This document shows, one piece after another, positions 1 through 8,322 of a stretch of DNA of 64,000 nucleotides. Under the pieces are notes generated by a model, which had not been told where the DNA came from, did not search any database, and saw only the letters and a list, made by a program, of their open reading frames with translations. Source of the stretch: Mollicutes bacterium. Its GTDB lineage: Bacteria; Bacillota_I; Bacilli_A; Izemoplasmatales; Izemoplasmataceae. Within the stretch, counting starts at the first letter, position 1. The number at the start of each line of letters is the position of its first letter. The translations under genes were made by a program, and so were the position numbers. The stretch spans positions 1-64,000 of the forward strand of contig PWHD01000060.1 in the NCBI GenBank assembly GCA_003555335.1, read 5' to 3'.

Positions 1-40
1 CGTCTGATATTGGTTCAACTCAAAAGTAATTCTGTTCTAT

Positions 41-56
41 TCAGTTTTCAAAGACC
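41..56 (-). promoter_or_regulatory. boxA-like rRNA antitermination leader
   Basis: On the minus strand this reads ggtctttgaaaactga. It closely matches the element preceding 16S and 23S genes in Bacillota rRNA operons, used for Nus-dependent antitermination. It lies about 20 nt downstream of the inferred start of the P2 promoter at 83-111. The mature rRNA itself is not in the window, so the rrn identity is an inference. Confidence 0.65.
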
Positions 57-82
57 ATTTCTGTTTCTATCGGTGCCTTAAC

Positions 83-111
83 ATTATACGATATCCATGA
101 CTTCTTGTCAA
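83..111 (-). promoter_or_regulatory. Consensus promoter P2 of a leftward (probable rrn) operon
   Basis: On the minus strand TTGACA (106-111) and TATAAT (83-88) are separated by exactly 17 nt, a perfect sigma-A promoter. No minus-strand coding start follows before position 1. With the second promoter upstream and the boxA-like leader downstream, this fits an rRNA operon just outside the window. Confidence 0.85.
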
Positions 112-203
112 TAACCAGACCTGCCATTTCAACCGGTTCACGGCACCGCTTTGCCAGCCTTGATGGAAGCCTTCCGGCTTGTTTTCTTTGGCTCGCAATA
201 AAG

Positions 204-232
204 AGTATATAACTTTATCTCCTATAAGTCAA
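204..232 (-). promoter_or_regulatory. Promoter P1 of a leftward (probable rrn) operon
   Basis: On the minus strand TTGACT (227-232) and TATACT (204-209) have a 17-nt spacer. It is placed 121 bp upstream of P2 and faces the same way. Tandem strong promoters are typical of rRNA operons. The remaining sequence of 1-345 contains no convincing coding frame. Confidence 0.8.
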
Positions 233-345
233 CACCTTTGACCCGATTTTGCATAGTTTTTTATCTGCGGCTTATAGAGACAGGCTATACGCCATCCAGT
301 GCCATCCTCAACGGACGCATTATCATAGGGGCGCAGTATCAATGA

Positions 346-388
346 TAAAAAAAACGGTCCGTTTTGTCAATCGAAACGGTCCGTTTTC
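346..388 (-). terminator. Rho-independent terminator after proS
   Basis: Two copies of aaacggtccgttt (+ strand) lie 7-8 nt apart, followed on the minus strand by a run of eight T. The copies pair into a 14-bp stem with one central mismatch. Each copy is also a near-perfect palindrome by itself, so a second role as a protein site cannot be excluded. Confidence 0.8.
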
Positions 389-408
389 TATATAGTAAAT
401 GAAATGTT

Positions 409-1644
409 TCAAAGACGACTTGCGACAGTGTCGATATCGATCAGAGTCGTCTCCTCGCGTCGGCGGTCGGTGAATTCCACCTTGCCGTCTTTGATATCCT
501 TGCCGATGACGATACGGTAGGGCACACCGATCAGATCGGCATCCTTGAATTTGATGCCTGGTCGCTCATCACGGTCGTCGTACAAGACCTCGTGATCCGC
601 GCTCAACGCCTTGTAGAGTTGTTCAGCCTGATGAACCGCATCCGCATCTTTTAAATTGAGCGGCAGGATGTGGCACTTGAAAGGAGAAATCTCCTCAGGC
701 CACAGGATGCTGTTATCATCGCTGTTTTGTTCCACGGCCGCCATCAGGGTCCGGGAGATGCCAAGTCCGTAGCACCCCATGATGACAGGGGCTTTATGAC
801 CCTCACGGTCAGTGTAATAGGCATTCATACTTTCAGAGTACTTGGTTCCAAGCTTGAAGATATTGCCGACCTCGATACCGCGCGCTTCAAAAATCTTCCC
901 TCCGCATTTCGGACAGGCATCGCCTTCGGAAAGTCCGCTGAATTCCTTGTTGGAACCGTAGTCACAGCTCTGACAATAAGAGATGGTGTCTTCGCCGACC
1001 TCGCTCATCACCATGAACTCATCCGCGGCCTTGCCGCCGATCTGTCCGGTATCAGAGGAAACAATCTTGGTGTCGAGGCCCATGCGTTTGAAAATGGTCG
1101 TGTAGGCTTCCTTCATGGAATCATACCAACGGTCCATATCCGCATCGTTTTCACTGAATGTATAAAGGTCTTTCATGATGAACTCCCGGCCTCTCATCAA
1201 TCCGAAGCGGGGACGTAGTTCGTCTCTGTATTTCGTCTGTATCTGATAGAGTGCGAGCGGGAGTTTCTTATAGGAATTGATGTAGTCGCGGACGATATGG
1301 GTGATGACTTCTTCGTGCGTGGGACCGAGACAAAAGTCGCGGTCGCGTCGGTCCTTGAGGCGGATAAGCTCGGGGCCGTACTCGCCCCAGCGACCGGATT
1401 CCTCCCAGAGGTCTCGCGGTTGCATGGCAGGCATCAGAAGCTCAGAACAATCCCGCTTGTCCATCTCTTCTCTGACGATGGCCTCGATGCGTCTGATGAC
1501 GCGGTGACCGAGCGGCAGATAAGAATAGATGCCGGCCGCGGTCTGTTTGATCAAGCCGGCTCTGGCCATGATCTTGTGACTTTTGACCTCGGCGTCTTTG
1601 GGTGCGTCTTTGAGTGTGGGTACGAAAAGCATGCTCTGTTTCAT
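409..1644 (-). CDS. proS: Prolyl-tRNA synthetase, short form without editing domain
   Basis: This enzyme charges tRNA-Pro with proline. The 411-residue protein has the class II core: an N-terminal segment typical of bacterial ProRS, motif 2 around GLMRGREFIMKDLYTF (148-163), motif 3 around MGCYGLGISRT (290-300) and the C-terminal anticodon-binding domain. Bacterial ProRS is usually about 570 residues because a roughly 180-residue INS editing domain sits between motifs 2 and 3. Here that domain is replaced by about 35 residues with paired cysteines (C224, C227, C244, C247) that could bind zinc. The start has an AGAGGTG ribosome site. It is the last gene of the uppS-cdsA-dxr-rseP-proS operon and is followed by a terminator. 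polC, often next in Bacilli, is absent here. Confidence 0.96.
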   Translation of the reverse strand: MKQSMLFVPTLKDAPKDAEVKSHKIMARAGLIKQTAAGIYSYLPLGHRVIRRIEAIVREEMDKRDCSELLMPAMQPRDLWEESGRWGEYGPELIRLKDRRDRDFCLGPTHEEVITHIVRDYINSYKKLPLALYQIQTKYRDELRPRFGLMRGREFIMKDLYTFSENDADMDRWYDSMKEAYTTIFKRMGLDTKIVSSDTGQIGGKAADEFMVMSEVGEDTISYCQSCDYGSNKEFSGLSEGDACPKCGGKIFEARGIEVGNIFKLGTKYSESMNAYYTDREGHKAPVIMGCYGLGISRTLMAAVEQNSDDNSILWPEEISPFKCHILPLNLKDADAVHQAEQLYKALSADHEVLYDDRDERPGIKFKDADLIGVPYRIVIGKDIKDGKVEFTDRRREETTLIDIDTVASRL

Positions 1645-1654
1645 AAAAACACCT

Positions 1655-3202
1655 CTATCCTATATTGAGTAAACGGAGAATGTCACTGTAGGTTACGAAA
1701 AGCAGTAGTCCGATCAGCAGAATGAACATGATCAGGTGAAGATAGTTCTCGACCGTCTTGTTGACTTTTTTGCCCGTGATTCCCTCATAACCGAGGAAGA
1801 CGATCCGTCCGCCATCAAGGGCGGGTATCGGAAGCAGATTCAAGATGCCGAGATTGACACTCAGAAGCGCCGTCCAGTTCAAGAAAGCTATCAGCCCTTG
1901 CTGGAAAGCACTCGCGGTGATGGCGTAGATCCCGACCGGACCGGCGAGATCGCCGATACCGACCTGGCCGCCGAACAGCATGCGAAGCGTATCGAAAATG
2001 AGCGTGCTCGATTGTCTGATTCCACGGAAACCGCTTATAATGACACTTCTTGATATGTCGCGTTCATGCACGGGGGAAATACCGATCTGCACCTGCACAG
2101 CAGGCGCGTTCTGACTTTCAAGCAAACTGTGTTCATAGGGTTCGACTGTAAGGGTCTCGGCAGTCTCATCACGTTCGATTTCGATGGACATCGCCTCGCC
2201 ATCGCGGTTCGCCTCAACCTTGTCGATGACGTCCGTCCAGGTCGTCACTTCTTCACCATCGATACTCAAAATGCGATCACCGGGTTGAAAACCGGCTTCG
2301 GCACCCGGTGAATTCTGAAGCACCTGGCCGACGATGAGCGCATGGGGGTCATCCGGATCTCTTTCAGTCGCGATGCCGATGGCAATGAGCACAATGCGCG
2401 GTGTCACCGTCACATCGACAGTCTCACCATCACGATCGACAGTAAGGCCGACTTCCCTGAGACCCTTGTTCTGACTCATGAATTCGGTAAGGTTTTGAAA
2501 ACTATTGACTTCCTGACCTTCGATTTCCAAAATCACATCACCTGGTTCAAGGATGCCGTATGCGGCCGCCTGTTCAGAAACAGCACCAATTTCAGTCGTG
2601 ATGCGACCCTGTTCATCGGTTTTCGGGAATCCGATAATCAGTGAGATGAGGATAAACAGGAAAAAAGCGAGTACGAAGTTCATGAAAGGGCCGGCAAAAA
2701 TCGCACTGAAACGTTGTCTCAATGATTTCGAATCGAAGCTCCGGTCATAAGGGGCTACCTGGAGCTTTTTGTCCTTGAGAACATAAAACGCTTTGTTATC
2801 AACCGGTTCGCCGTTCAACGTAAGTTTACCATCATCTTTGCCTAAAAGGTCGACCGATTCGACCGTGATGCGTTCGGCATCTTTGTATCGTTCGTCTTCG
2901 GCATTCAAAATCAGATGCGTTATTTTGCCGTTTTGTCTGCGTACTTTGATATCCTGGCCTTCTTTGACCATGTCGCTACTGATTTCCTCGCCGGCCATCA
3001 TGACAAACCCGCCGATCGGAATCGCCCGGATGGAATAGACGGTCTCACCTTTTTTCTTGCTGATAAGCACCGGTCCCATGCCGAGCGCGAACTCGTGACA
3101 GAGGATACCGGCGCGTTTCGCCATGATGAAGTGACCCAGTTCATGAATCAGGATGACCAGACCCAGAACAAAAATAAATACCAGAATATTGATTAAAAAC
3201 AT
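1655..3202 (-). CDS. rseP: Site-2 intramembrane metalloprotease RseP/RasP
   Basis: A membrane zinc protease that cleaves transmembrane anchors such as anti-sigma factors and remnant signal peptides. HELGH at residues 20-24 in the first membrane segment is the zinc site, and LDGGR near the C-terminus is the second conserved motif. Two PDZ domains are visible, with PGD motifs in 'ILEPGDVILEIEG' and 'FQPGDRILSIDG' (about 200-350). At 515 residues it is longer than the roughly 420-residue B. subtilis RasP. The excess is the second PDZ plus a charged insert at about 75-160. The gene sits between dxr and proS in the standard Bacilli order. Confidence 0.95.
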   Translation of the reverse strand: MFLINILVFIFVLGLVILIHELGHFIMAKRAGILCHEFALGMGPVLISKKKGETVYSIRAIPIGGFVMMAGEEISSDMVKEGQDIKVRRQNGKITHLILNAEDERYKDAERITVESVDLLGKDDGKLTLNGEPVDNKAFYVLKDKKLQVAPYDRSFDSKSLRQRFSAIFAGPFMNFVLAFFLFILISLIIGFPKTDEQGRITTEIGAVSEQAAAYGILEPGDVILEIEGQEVNSFQNLTEFMSQNKGLREVGLTVDRDGETVDVTVTPRIVLIAIGIATERDPDDPHALIVGQVLQNSPGAEAGFQPGDRILSIDGEEVTTWTDVIDKVEANRDGEAMSIEIERDETAETLTVEPYEHSLLESQNAPAVQVQIGISPVHERDISRSVIISGFRGIRQSSTLIFDTLRMLFGGQVGIGDLAGPVGIYAITASAFQQGLIAFLNWTALLSVNLGILNLLPIPALDGGRIVFLGYEGITGKKVNKTVENYLHLIMFILLIGLLLFVTYSDILRLLNIG

Positions 3203-3212
3203 ATTTTCACCT

Positions 3213-4352
3213 TCAACTCTTCAAGTTATACACATACGTGCGGACAGCCTTGTCATGCGCGAGCACATTCTCAAGCGTCAGCGGAATATCATTTTCGAAA
3301 TGACTGAGACAGTTCGTGATGATGGTCTCGATCTCCAAGAAAGAGATAGTGCCCTTCAAAAACAAATCGACCGCCGCTTCGTTTGCTGCATTCATCGTCA
3401 CCACGTGCATGCCCTTTTCCCTTGCGACGGCGATGCCGAGGTCGAAAAGGGAAAAGCGTTCCCTGTCAAGCGGTTTGAAATTGAGCGTGCCGACTTTTGT
3501 GATGTCGAAAAGGCTGTGCAATCTCAAGGACTTGTCACCCTTCATCGCAGAAAGGATGGGAATGCGCATGTCGGATGGGCCGATGTGTGCCAAGACGTTG
3601 CCGTCTTTGAAATGTACTATAGCATGAACGATGCTTTCTTTATGCAATATTGCCTCTATTTTATCATAAGATACATTAAATAGATAATGGGCTTCAATGA
3701 TTTCAAAGACTTTATTCATCATCGTCGCCGAATCGATGGTGATTTTGGCGCCCATCGCCCAGTTCGGGTGTTTGAGGGCGTCTTCCACCGTCACGTTCTT
3801 CAAGGCTTCCTTGTCAAAATCACGAAAACTTCCGCCGCTTGCGGTGATGACCATCTTATCGATGCTTTCGGGATTTCTTCCCTTGAGACAGGCGGCGAGT
3901 CCCGCGTGTTCGCTATCGACCGGGATCAGCTTGGACGTCGAATCTTCGAGCGCGGTACTGATGAGCGGCCCGCCGACAACAAGGGACTCCTTGTTCGCAA
4001 GCAGGACATCCATACCGTTCTCGATGGCTCTCAGTGTCGGCTCGAGTCCGATGCTGCCGACAAGGGCGTTGAGTACCGTCGCCTCTTTGTCAGCATCGAC
4101 CAGATTGACAAGACCATTTTCTTCAAGGGGATGAAACCGGATGGAAGCGTCCGCTTCTAGAACGGCCTTTTTGAATCGCTTCGGCATGGTGACATCTTTT
4201 ATGGGGTGGCGCTTGATGATTTCGAGTATTTTTTCGATACTTCGGTTGGCACTCACTGATTCCAGGGTGAAGTGTGAATCATATTCCTCAATCAGCTCGA
4301 TGGCTTGGGTTCCGATGCTTCCGGTGGCACCGAGTAAGGCAATTTTCTTCAT
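3213..4352 (-). CDS. dxr: 1-deoxy-D-xylulose-5-phosphate reductoisomerase
   Basis: Second enzyme of the MEP isoprenoid pathway. It converts DXP to MEP with NADPH and a divalent metal. The 379-residue length is normal. The N-terminal Rossmann motif is LLGATGSIGTQ, the conserved PVDSEHAG segment lies in the middle, and TASGGSFRD marks the active-site region. Its start overlaps the cdsA stop, showing tight coupling. With uppS and cdsA it links isoprenoid, undecaprenyl and phospholipid precursor supply in one operon, and shows the organism uses MEP rather than only mevalonate. Confidence 0.97.
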   Translation of the reverse strand: MKKIALLGATGSIGTQAIELIEEYDSHFTLESVSANRSIEKILEIIKRHPIKDVTMPKRFKKAVLEADASIRFHPLEENGLVNLVDADKEATVLNALVGSIGLEPTLRAIENGMDVLLANKESLVVGGPLISTALEDSTSKLIPVDSEHAGLAACLKGRNPESIDKMVITASGGSFRDFDKEALKNVTVEDALKHPNWAMGAKITIDSATMMNKVFEIIEAHYLFNVSYDKIEAILHKESIVHAIVHFKDGNVLAHIGPSDMRIPILSAMKGDKSLRLHSLFDITKVGTLNFKPLDRERFSLFDLGIAVAREKGMHVVTMNAANEAAVDLFLKGTISFLEIETIITNCLSHFENDIPLTLENVLAHDKAVRTYVYNLKS

Positions 4353-5173
4353 TAGATTCCCTCTAAAATCAGAATGAAGATACTGAATACCATGGCCGCG
4401 AAGAGCGTGGAATCAAATCGGTCGAGAATGCCGCCATGACCCGGGAGAAGATTGGAAAAATCCTTGATGCCGTGGTTGCGTTTGAACGCCGAGGCGATAA
4501 GGTCGCCGATCTGAGCGACGAAGGAGATGATGAGGCCCATGAAAACGAGCAGGAGGATAGGGAAAAATTGGCCTTCGAGTTCGAACAGATTCATATAAAG
4601 CGCGAAAGTCGTCGCGAAAGCGACCGCGATGACGGCGCCGCCGATGGAACCTTCGACCGTCTTGTTCGGCGAGACCCTCGGCGCCAGTTTGTGCCGGCCG
4701 ATCGTAGACCCGACAAGATAGGCGAACACATCGGTGAGCATGGCAAGGGCCAACATATAAAAAAGCACCGCGATGCCCATGGAGTGGACGATGCTGATTG
4801 CTGCGAACGGTATTCCGATATAGAGGGTTCCGAAAAAGAGCTTCGTAAGCATCTCAAAGGAGAATTCGGTATCGAACACGATGACGGTCAGGTAGACGAC
4901 CATTGTCGCAATCAGCACGACAAGCAGCCAGTAAAAATCGATGAAACCGTGAAAGGAAAGCAGAATCGAAGCGTAGATTGCGAGGGTCGCCAGTACCGAT
5001 AGCACGAAGAATGCCCGGGGCACGGTTTCTTTTTTCCTGACCATCCTGAAAAATTCCCAGGCGCCGATCAGGGCGAAGAGTCCCACGACCGCGGAAAAAG
5101 CGGCGATCGGCAGGAAGATGAGCGGAAAAAGGATGGCAAGAAGAATCAGACCAGTGATTGTACGTTGTCGCAT
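4352..5173 (-). CDS. cdsA: Phosphatidate cytidylyltransferase
   Basis: A polytopic membrane enzyme making CDP-diacylglycerol from phosphatidate and CTP, the branch point to phosphatidylglycerol and cardiolipin. The 273-residue protein has about seven to eight hydrophobic segments and the C-terminal CdsA signature around LPGHGGILDRFDS. It starts 4 nt after the uppS stop and overlaps dxr by one base, so the three are translationally coupled. Confidence 0.96.
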   Translation of the reverse strand: MRQRTITGLILLAILFPLIFLPIAAFSAVVGLFALIGAWEFFRMVRKKETVPRAFFVLSVLATLAIYASILLSFHGFIDFYWLLVVLIATMVVYLTVIVFDTEFSFEMLTKLFFGTLYIGIPFAAISIVHSMGIAVLFYMLALAMLTDVFAYLVGSTIGRHKLAPRVSPNKTVEGSIGGAVIAVAFATTFALYMNLFELEGQFFPILLLVFMGLIISFVAQIGDLIASAFKRNHGIKDFSNLLPGHGGILDRFDSTLFAAMVFSIFILILEGI

Positions 5174-5177
5174 GTTT

Positions 5178-5909
5178 TCACCCCTTCAGTCCTCCGAATT
5201 TACGATTGCGTTTCTGATAATCCATGATGGCTTTTTGTAGCTGTTTTTCGTTGAACGCAGGCCAATGCACCTTGGCGAAGTAGAACTCCGCATAGGCATT
5301 CTGCCACAACAGAAAATTGGAAAGACGCTGTTCGCCGCTCGTCCTGATCAGCAGGTCGACCGGAGGAAGGCCGGTGGTGTAGAGGTGTTGATCGACCACG
5401 GTCTCATCAATATCCTTTAGCCTGAGGTCGCCCTTCTTATACTCGGACGCGATCTTTTTCACCGCCTCGGTGATTTCGTATCTGGAGCCGTAATCGAAAC
5501 AGATGTTAAGAACCATCCCCTTGTTTTTGGCGGTCTTTCGCTCGATTTTCTCCATCAGTTTCCTGTTGTCCTCGTTGAGACGGTCCCTGCGGCCGCTGAA
5601 ACGGACACGGATATTTTCAATCTTGAATTCGCCGTCGTATTCGTCTTCGAAACTCTTCGGCAGCTTCATCAGGTAGTCAATCTCTTGTTTCGGTCTTTTC
5701 CAGTTTTCCGTGGAAAACGCATAGACGCTCATGAACTTGATACCGAGACTGTCGGCCTCGAGTGCGATAGTCTTAAGGTTGAGCGCGCCGCGTCTGTGAC
5801 CGTAGGAACGGCTGCGTCCACGTTTTTTCGCCCATCTGCCGTTGCCATCAAGAATGATGGCGATGTGTTCAGGCAGTTGTTTTTGTTTTATTTTCTCATG
5901 TCGCTTCAT
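5178..5909 (-). CDS. uppS: Undecaprenyl diphosphate synthase (cis-prenyltransferase)
   Basis: Extends farnesyl diphosphate with IPP to undecaprenyl diphosphate, the lipid carrier for envelope glycans. The motif HIAIILDGNGRWAK contains the catalytic Asp, YAFSTENWKRP and DLLIRTSGEQRLSNFL are classic family blocks. I start at the ATG at 5907-5909 (243 aa), which has AAGGGG seven bases upstream. The longer frame from a TTG at 5930 has no ribosome site. This is the first gene of the operon, downstream of the frr terminator. The stop codon is TGA. Confidence 0.96.
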   Translation of the reverse strand: MKRHEKIKQKQLPEHIAIILDGNGRWAKKRGRSRSYGHRRGALNLKTIALEADSLGIKFMSVYAFSTENWKRPKQEIDYLMKLPKSFEDEYDGEFKIENIRVRFSGRRDRLNEDNRKLMEKIERKTAKNKGMVLNICFDYGSRYEITEAVKKIASEYKKGDLRLKDIDETVVDQHLYTTGLPPVDLLIRTSGEQRLSNFLLWQNAYAEFYFAKVHWPAFNEKQLQKAIMDYQKRNRKFGGLKG

Positions 5910-5935
5910 GTCAACACCCCTTATTTTCAACGCTT

Positions 5936-5941
5936 ATTATA
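5936..5941 (-). promoter_or_regulatory. -10 element for the uppS operon
   Basis: A TATAAT lies 27 nt upstream of the chosen uppS ATG and downstream of the frr terminator. No good -35 is present 17 nt upstream. It is the only promoter-like element in this short gap. Confidence 0.45.
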
Positions 5942-5984
5942 CAATAAATCGTTTGTTTTGGCTATTTTAAACTTTCCTTTCAAT

Positions 5985-6009
5985 AAAAAAACCACCGGGG
6001 TGGTTTTTT
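5985..6009 (-). terminator. Terminator after frr
   Basis: On the minus strand AAAAAACCAC-CCCG-GTGG is followed by a T run. The 5' arm overlaps the frr stop codon. It separates the rpsB-tsf-pyrH-frr group from the uppS operon. Confidence 0.85.
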
Positions 6010-6565
6010 ATACGGACATCAGGTCTTCTTCTTTTTTCTTGAGTTCGGCATCGATCTTGGCGATATAGGTGTCGGTGAGTTCCTGGACATCCTCTTGGTA
6101 GCCCGCGGCGTCATCTTCAGTCAGGTCGCCGGCTTTTTCCAGCTTTTTGATCTTGTCGTTTGCTTCGCGGCGTGCATTACGAACTTTGACACGAGCCTCT
6201 TCCGCGGTTTTCTTGGCTTGTCTCGTCAAGGTCTTGCGTCTTTCCTCATTCAAAGTCGGAAGGACGATGCGGATCTGTTCGCCTTCGTTTTGTGGCGTCA
6301 CACCGAGGTTTGACGCCAGGATTTCCTTTTCAACGTCTTTTGTGATTCCCTTGTCGAACGGTTTGATAAGAAGCTGGTTGGCTTCCGGGGTTTGAATCGA
6401 AGCAAGCTGGTTGAGCGGTGTCTTCGCACCATAGTAATCGACATAGACCGAATCCAGCATCTTGGGGTTGGCTCTTCCGGTACGGATTTTGGCGAACTCA
6501 TACAGCAGTGAATCGACGGCTTTCTGCATTTTTTCTTCGGTTTCCATCATCACATCATCAATCAT
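6008..6565 (-). CDS. frr: Ribosome recycling factor
   Basis: Splits post-termination ribosomes with EF-G. The 185-residue, highly charged protein has the expected length and the conserved block KIRTGRANP near residue 27-35 and the C-terminal helical hairpin rich in Lys/Glu. AGGAGG six to seven bases upstream fixes the ATG at 6565. It follows pyrH by 10 nt, the common Bacillota order. Confidence 0.97.
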   Translation of the reverse strand: MIDDVMMETEEKMQKAVDSLLYEFAKIRTGRANPKMLDSVYVDYYGAKTPLNQLASIQTPEANQLLIKPFDKGITKDVEKEILASNLGVTPQNEGEQIRIVLPTLNEERRKTLTRQAKKTAEEARVKVRNARREANDKIKKLEKAGDLTEDDAAGYQEDVQELTDTYIAKIDAELKKKEEDLMSV

Positions 6566-6575
6566 AGTTGTCCTC

Positions 6576-7286
6576 CTAACGAATAACTGTCCCTATATTT
6601 TCACCGAGGGCGGCCCGTTTGATATTGCCTTTGATGTTCATATCAAACACGACGATCTCGATGTTGTTATCCTTGCACAGTGCGGCTGCGGTCGAATCCA
6701 TGACCTCCAGCCCCTTTTCAAGTACCTCGTAATGGGTGAGTTCTTTGAATTTGACGGCATCGCTGAAATTTTTCGGATCCATGTCATAGACGCCGTCGGT
6801 TCCGTTTTTTGCCATCAAAATGGTTTTGGCACCAATTTCGGCGGCTCTTAAAGCGCTTGTCGAATCGGTGGTGAAGAAAGGATTGCCAGTACCACCGCCG
6901 AAGATGACGATCATGCCCTTTTCAAGGTTGCTGATCGCTTTTCTTCTGATGTAGGGTTCGGCGACCTGCGGAATGTTTAGGCTTGTCATCGCCCTGGTCT
7001 CGACACCGAGCGTCTCAAGCGCGTTCTGCAAAGCCAGTGCGTTCAGGATGGTCGCAATCATGCCCATATAGTCGGCGCTGCTGCGTTCCATACCCATCTC
7101 GCTGGCCGTCTTGCCCCGCCAGATGTTGCCGCCGCCTACGATGATGCCGATTTCGAACATGTTGAGGTCGTAGGCGCCCTTGATTTCCTTGGCGATTTCC
7201 TGCACCCTTACCGGGTCGATGCTATGTTCAGGTGAGGACATCGCTTCTCCGCTCAGTTTGATGATGAGTCTTTTCCTGCTGTTCAT
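6576..7286 (-). CDS. pyrH: Uridylate kinase (UMP kinase)
   Basis: Phosphorylates UMP to UDP in pyrimidine nucleotide synthesis. It is an amino-acid-kinase-fold protein, regulated by UTP and GTP in the family. Motifs include LIIKLSGEAM at the N-terminus, GGGNIWRG and GTGNPFFTTDSTSALRA. I start at the ATG at 7284-7286 (236 aa), which has AAAGGGGG upstream. A frame-extended start at 7316 has no ribosome site. It lies between tsf and frr. Confidence 0.96.
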   Translation of the reverse strand: MNSRKRLIIKLSGEAMSSPEHSIDPVRVQEIAKEIKGAYDLNMFEIGIIVGGGNIWRGKTASEMGMERSSADYMGMIATILNALALQNALETLGVETRAMTSLNIPQVAEPYIRRKAISNLEKGMIVIFGGGTGNPFFTTDSTSALRAAEIGAKTILMAKNGTDGVYDMDPKNFSDAVKFKELTHYEVLEKGLEVMDSTAAALCKDNNIEIVVFDMNIKGNIKRAALGENIGTVIR

Positions 7287-7308
7287 GGTTTCCCCCTTTG
7301 TACAAAAC

Positions 7309-7331
7309 GAGGACACAAAAAAGTGTCCTTG
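7309..7331 (-). terminator. Hairpin between tsf and pyrH (weak terminator or attenuator)
   Basis: AGGACAC and GTGTCCT pair around six T. The downstream tract TCGTTTTG is only moderately T-rich, so read-through into pyrH is likely. Confidence 0.4.
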
Positions 7332-7336
7332 TCTTG

Positions 7337-8212
7337 TTATCCCTTGATCTGTGATTGGACTTCGCTTGCAAAATCCTCTTGTCTTTTCTCGATGCCTTCG
7401 CCGACTTCAAGACGTGCGAAATCAATGATTTCGCCACCGGCTTGCTTGACATAGTCCTGTACGGTCAAATCAGGATTTTTGACAAAAGGCTGGTTGACGA
7501 GGCAGATGTCTTTAAGGTACTTGTTCAGACGGCCTTCGACCATCTTGTCGACAATATGTTCGGGTTTTCCTTCATTGAGGGCTTCTTTCCGCAACATCTC
7601 GCGTTCATGGGAAATGACCTCATCATCGATTTGTGATTGGGTGAGGTAGCGTGGGTTGATTGCGGCAACATGCATGGCCACGTCTTTTGCGACGGTTTCG
7701 TTTCCGCCTTTAATGACAGAAAGAGAAGATATCTTTCCGCCCATGTGGACATAGGCGCCAAAAATCTCATCATCGGCTTTTTCATAGACTTCGACACGTC
7801 TGAGCGTCAGCTTCTCACCGATTTTCGAGGTGGCCTCGACCACGACGTTTTCGACTGTCGAACCGGCCATCTCGACTTTGAGGGCGTCTTCGAGATTCTT
7901 GGCCTCGGATTCGAGAATTGTTTTTCCGAGGTCATTGAGCAATGTTTGGAAATGCTCGTTTTTAGCGACAAAGTCAGTCTCGCTGTTCACTTCATAGATA
8001 ACAGCGCGATTTCCATTTGTAAGTACATTGGTGAGACCTTCCGCCGCGATGCGGTCGGCTTTCTTGGCGGCTTTCGAGATTCCTTTTTCTCTAAGGTAAT
8101 CAACGGCCTTGTCCATATCGCCGCCGGTTTCCTGGAGCGCTTTCTTGCAATCCATCATGCCGGCGCCTGTTTTTTCACGCAGTAACTTTACGTCTCTAGC
8201 TTTAATACTCAT
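7337..8212 (-). CDS. tsf: Elongation factor Ts
   Basis: Guanine nucleotide exchange factor for EF-Tu. The 291-residue protein opens with a UBA-like domain ending in the signature [16 protein letters not shown], followed by [16 protein letters not shown] exchange core sequence (here [17 protein letters not shown]). Length matches Bacillota EF-Ts. AGGAG is present before the ATG. rpsB upstream ends in its own strong terminator, so tsf expression needs read-through or a promoter in the 106-nt gap. Confidence 0.97.
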   Translation of the reverse strand: MSIKARDVKLLREKTGAGMMDCKKALQETGGDMDKAVDYLREKGISKAAKKADRIAAEGLTNVLTNGNRAVIYEVNSETDFVAKNEHFQTLLNDLGKTILESEAKNLEDALKVEMAGSTVENVVVEATSKIGEKLTLRRVEVYEKADDEIFGAYVHMGGKISSLSVIKGGNETVAKDVAMHVAAINPRYLTQSQIDDEVISHEREMLRKEALNEGKPEHIVDKMVEGRLNKYLKDICLVNQPFVKNPDLTVQDYVKQAGGEIIDFARLEVGEGIEKRQEDFASEVQSQIKG

Positions 8213-8299
8213 AATAATTCCTCCATAAGATCATGTCGTTATAATTTTAACACAGATTGGTTTCTTAATAAATTGTCTTGTCGTTTATTTTGAAAAAAT

Positions 8300-8322
8300 A
8301 GAGAGCAAAAGCTCTCTATTAT
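8300..8322 (-). terminator. Terminator after rpsB
   Basis: On the minus strand ATAGAGAGC-TTTT-GCTCTCTAT is followed by TTTTTT. The 5' arm begins at the rpsB stop codon. Confidence 0.85.
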
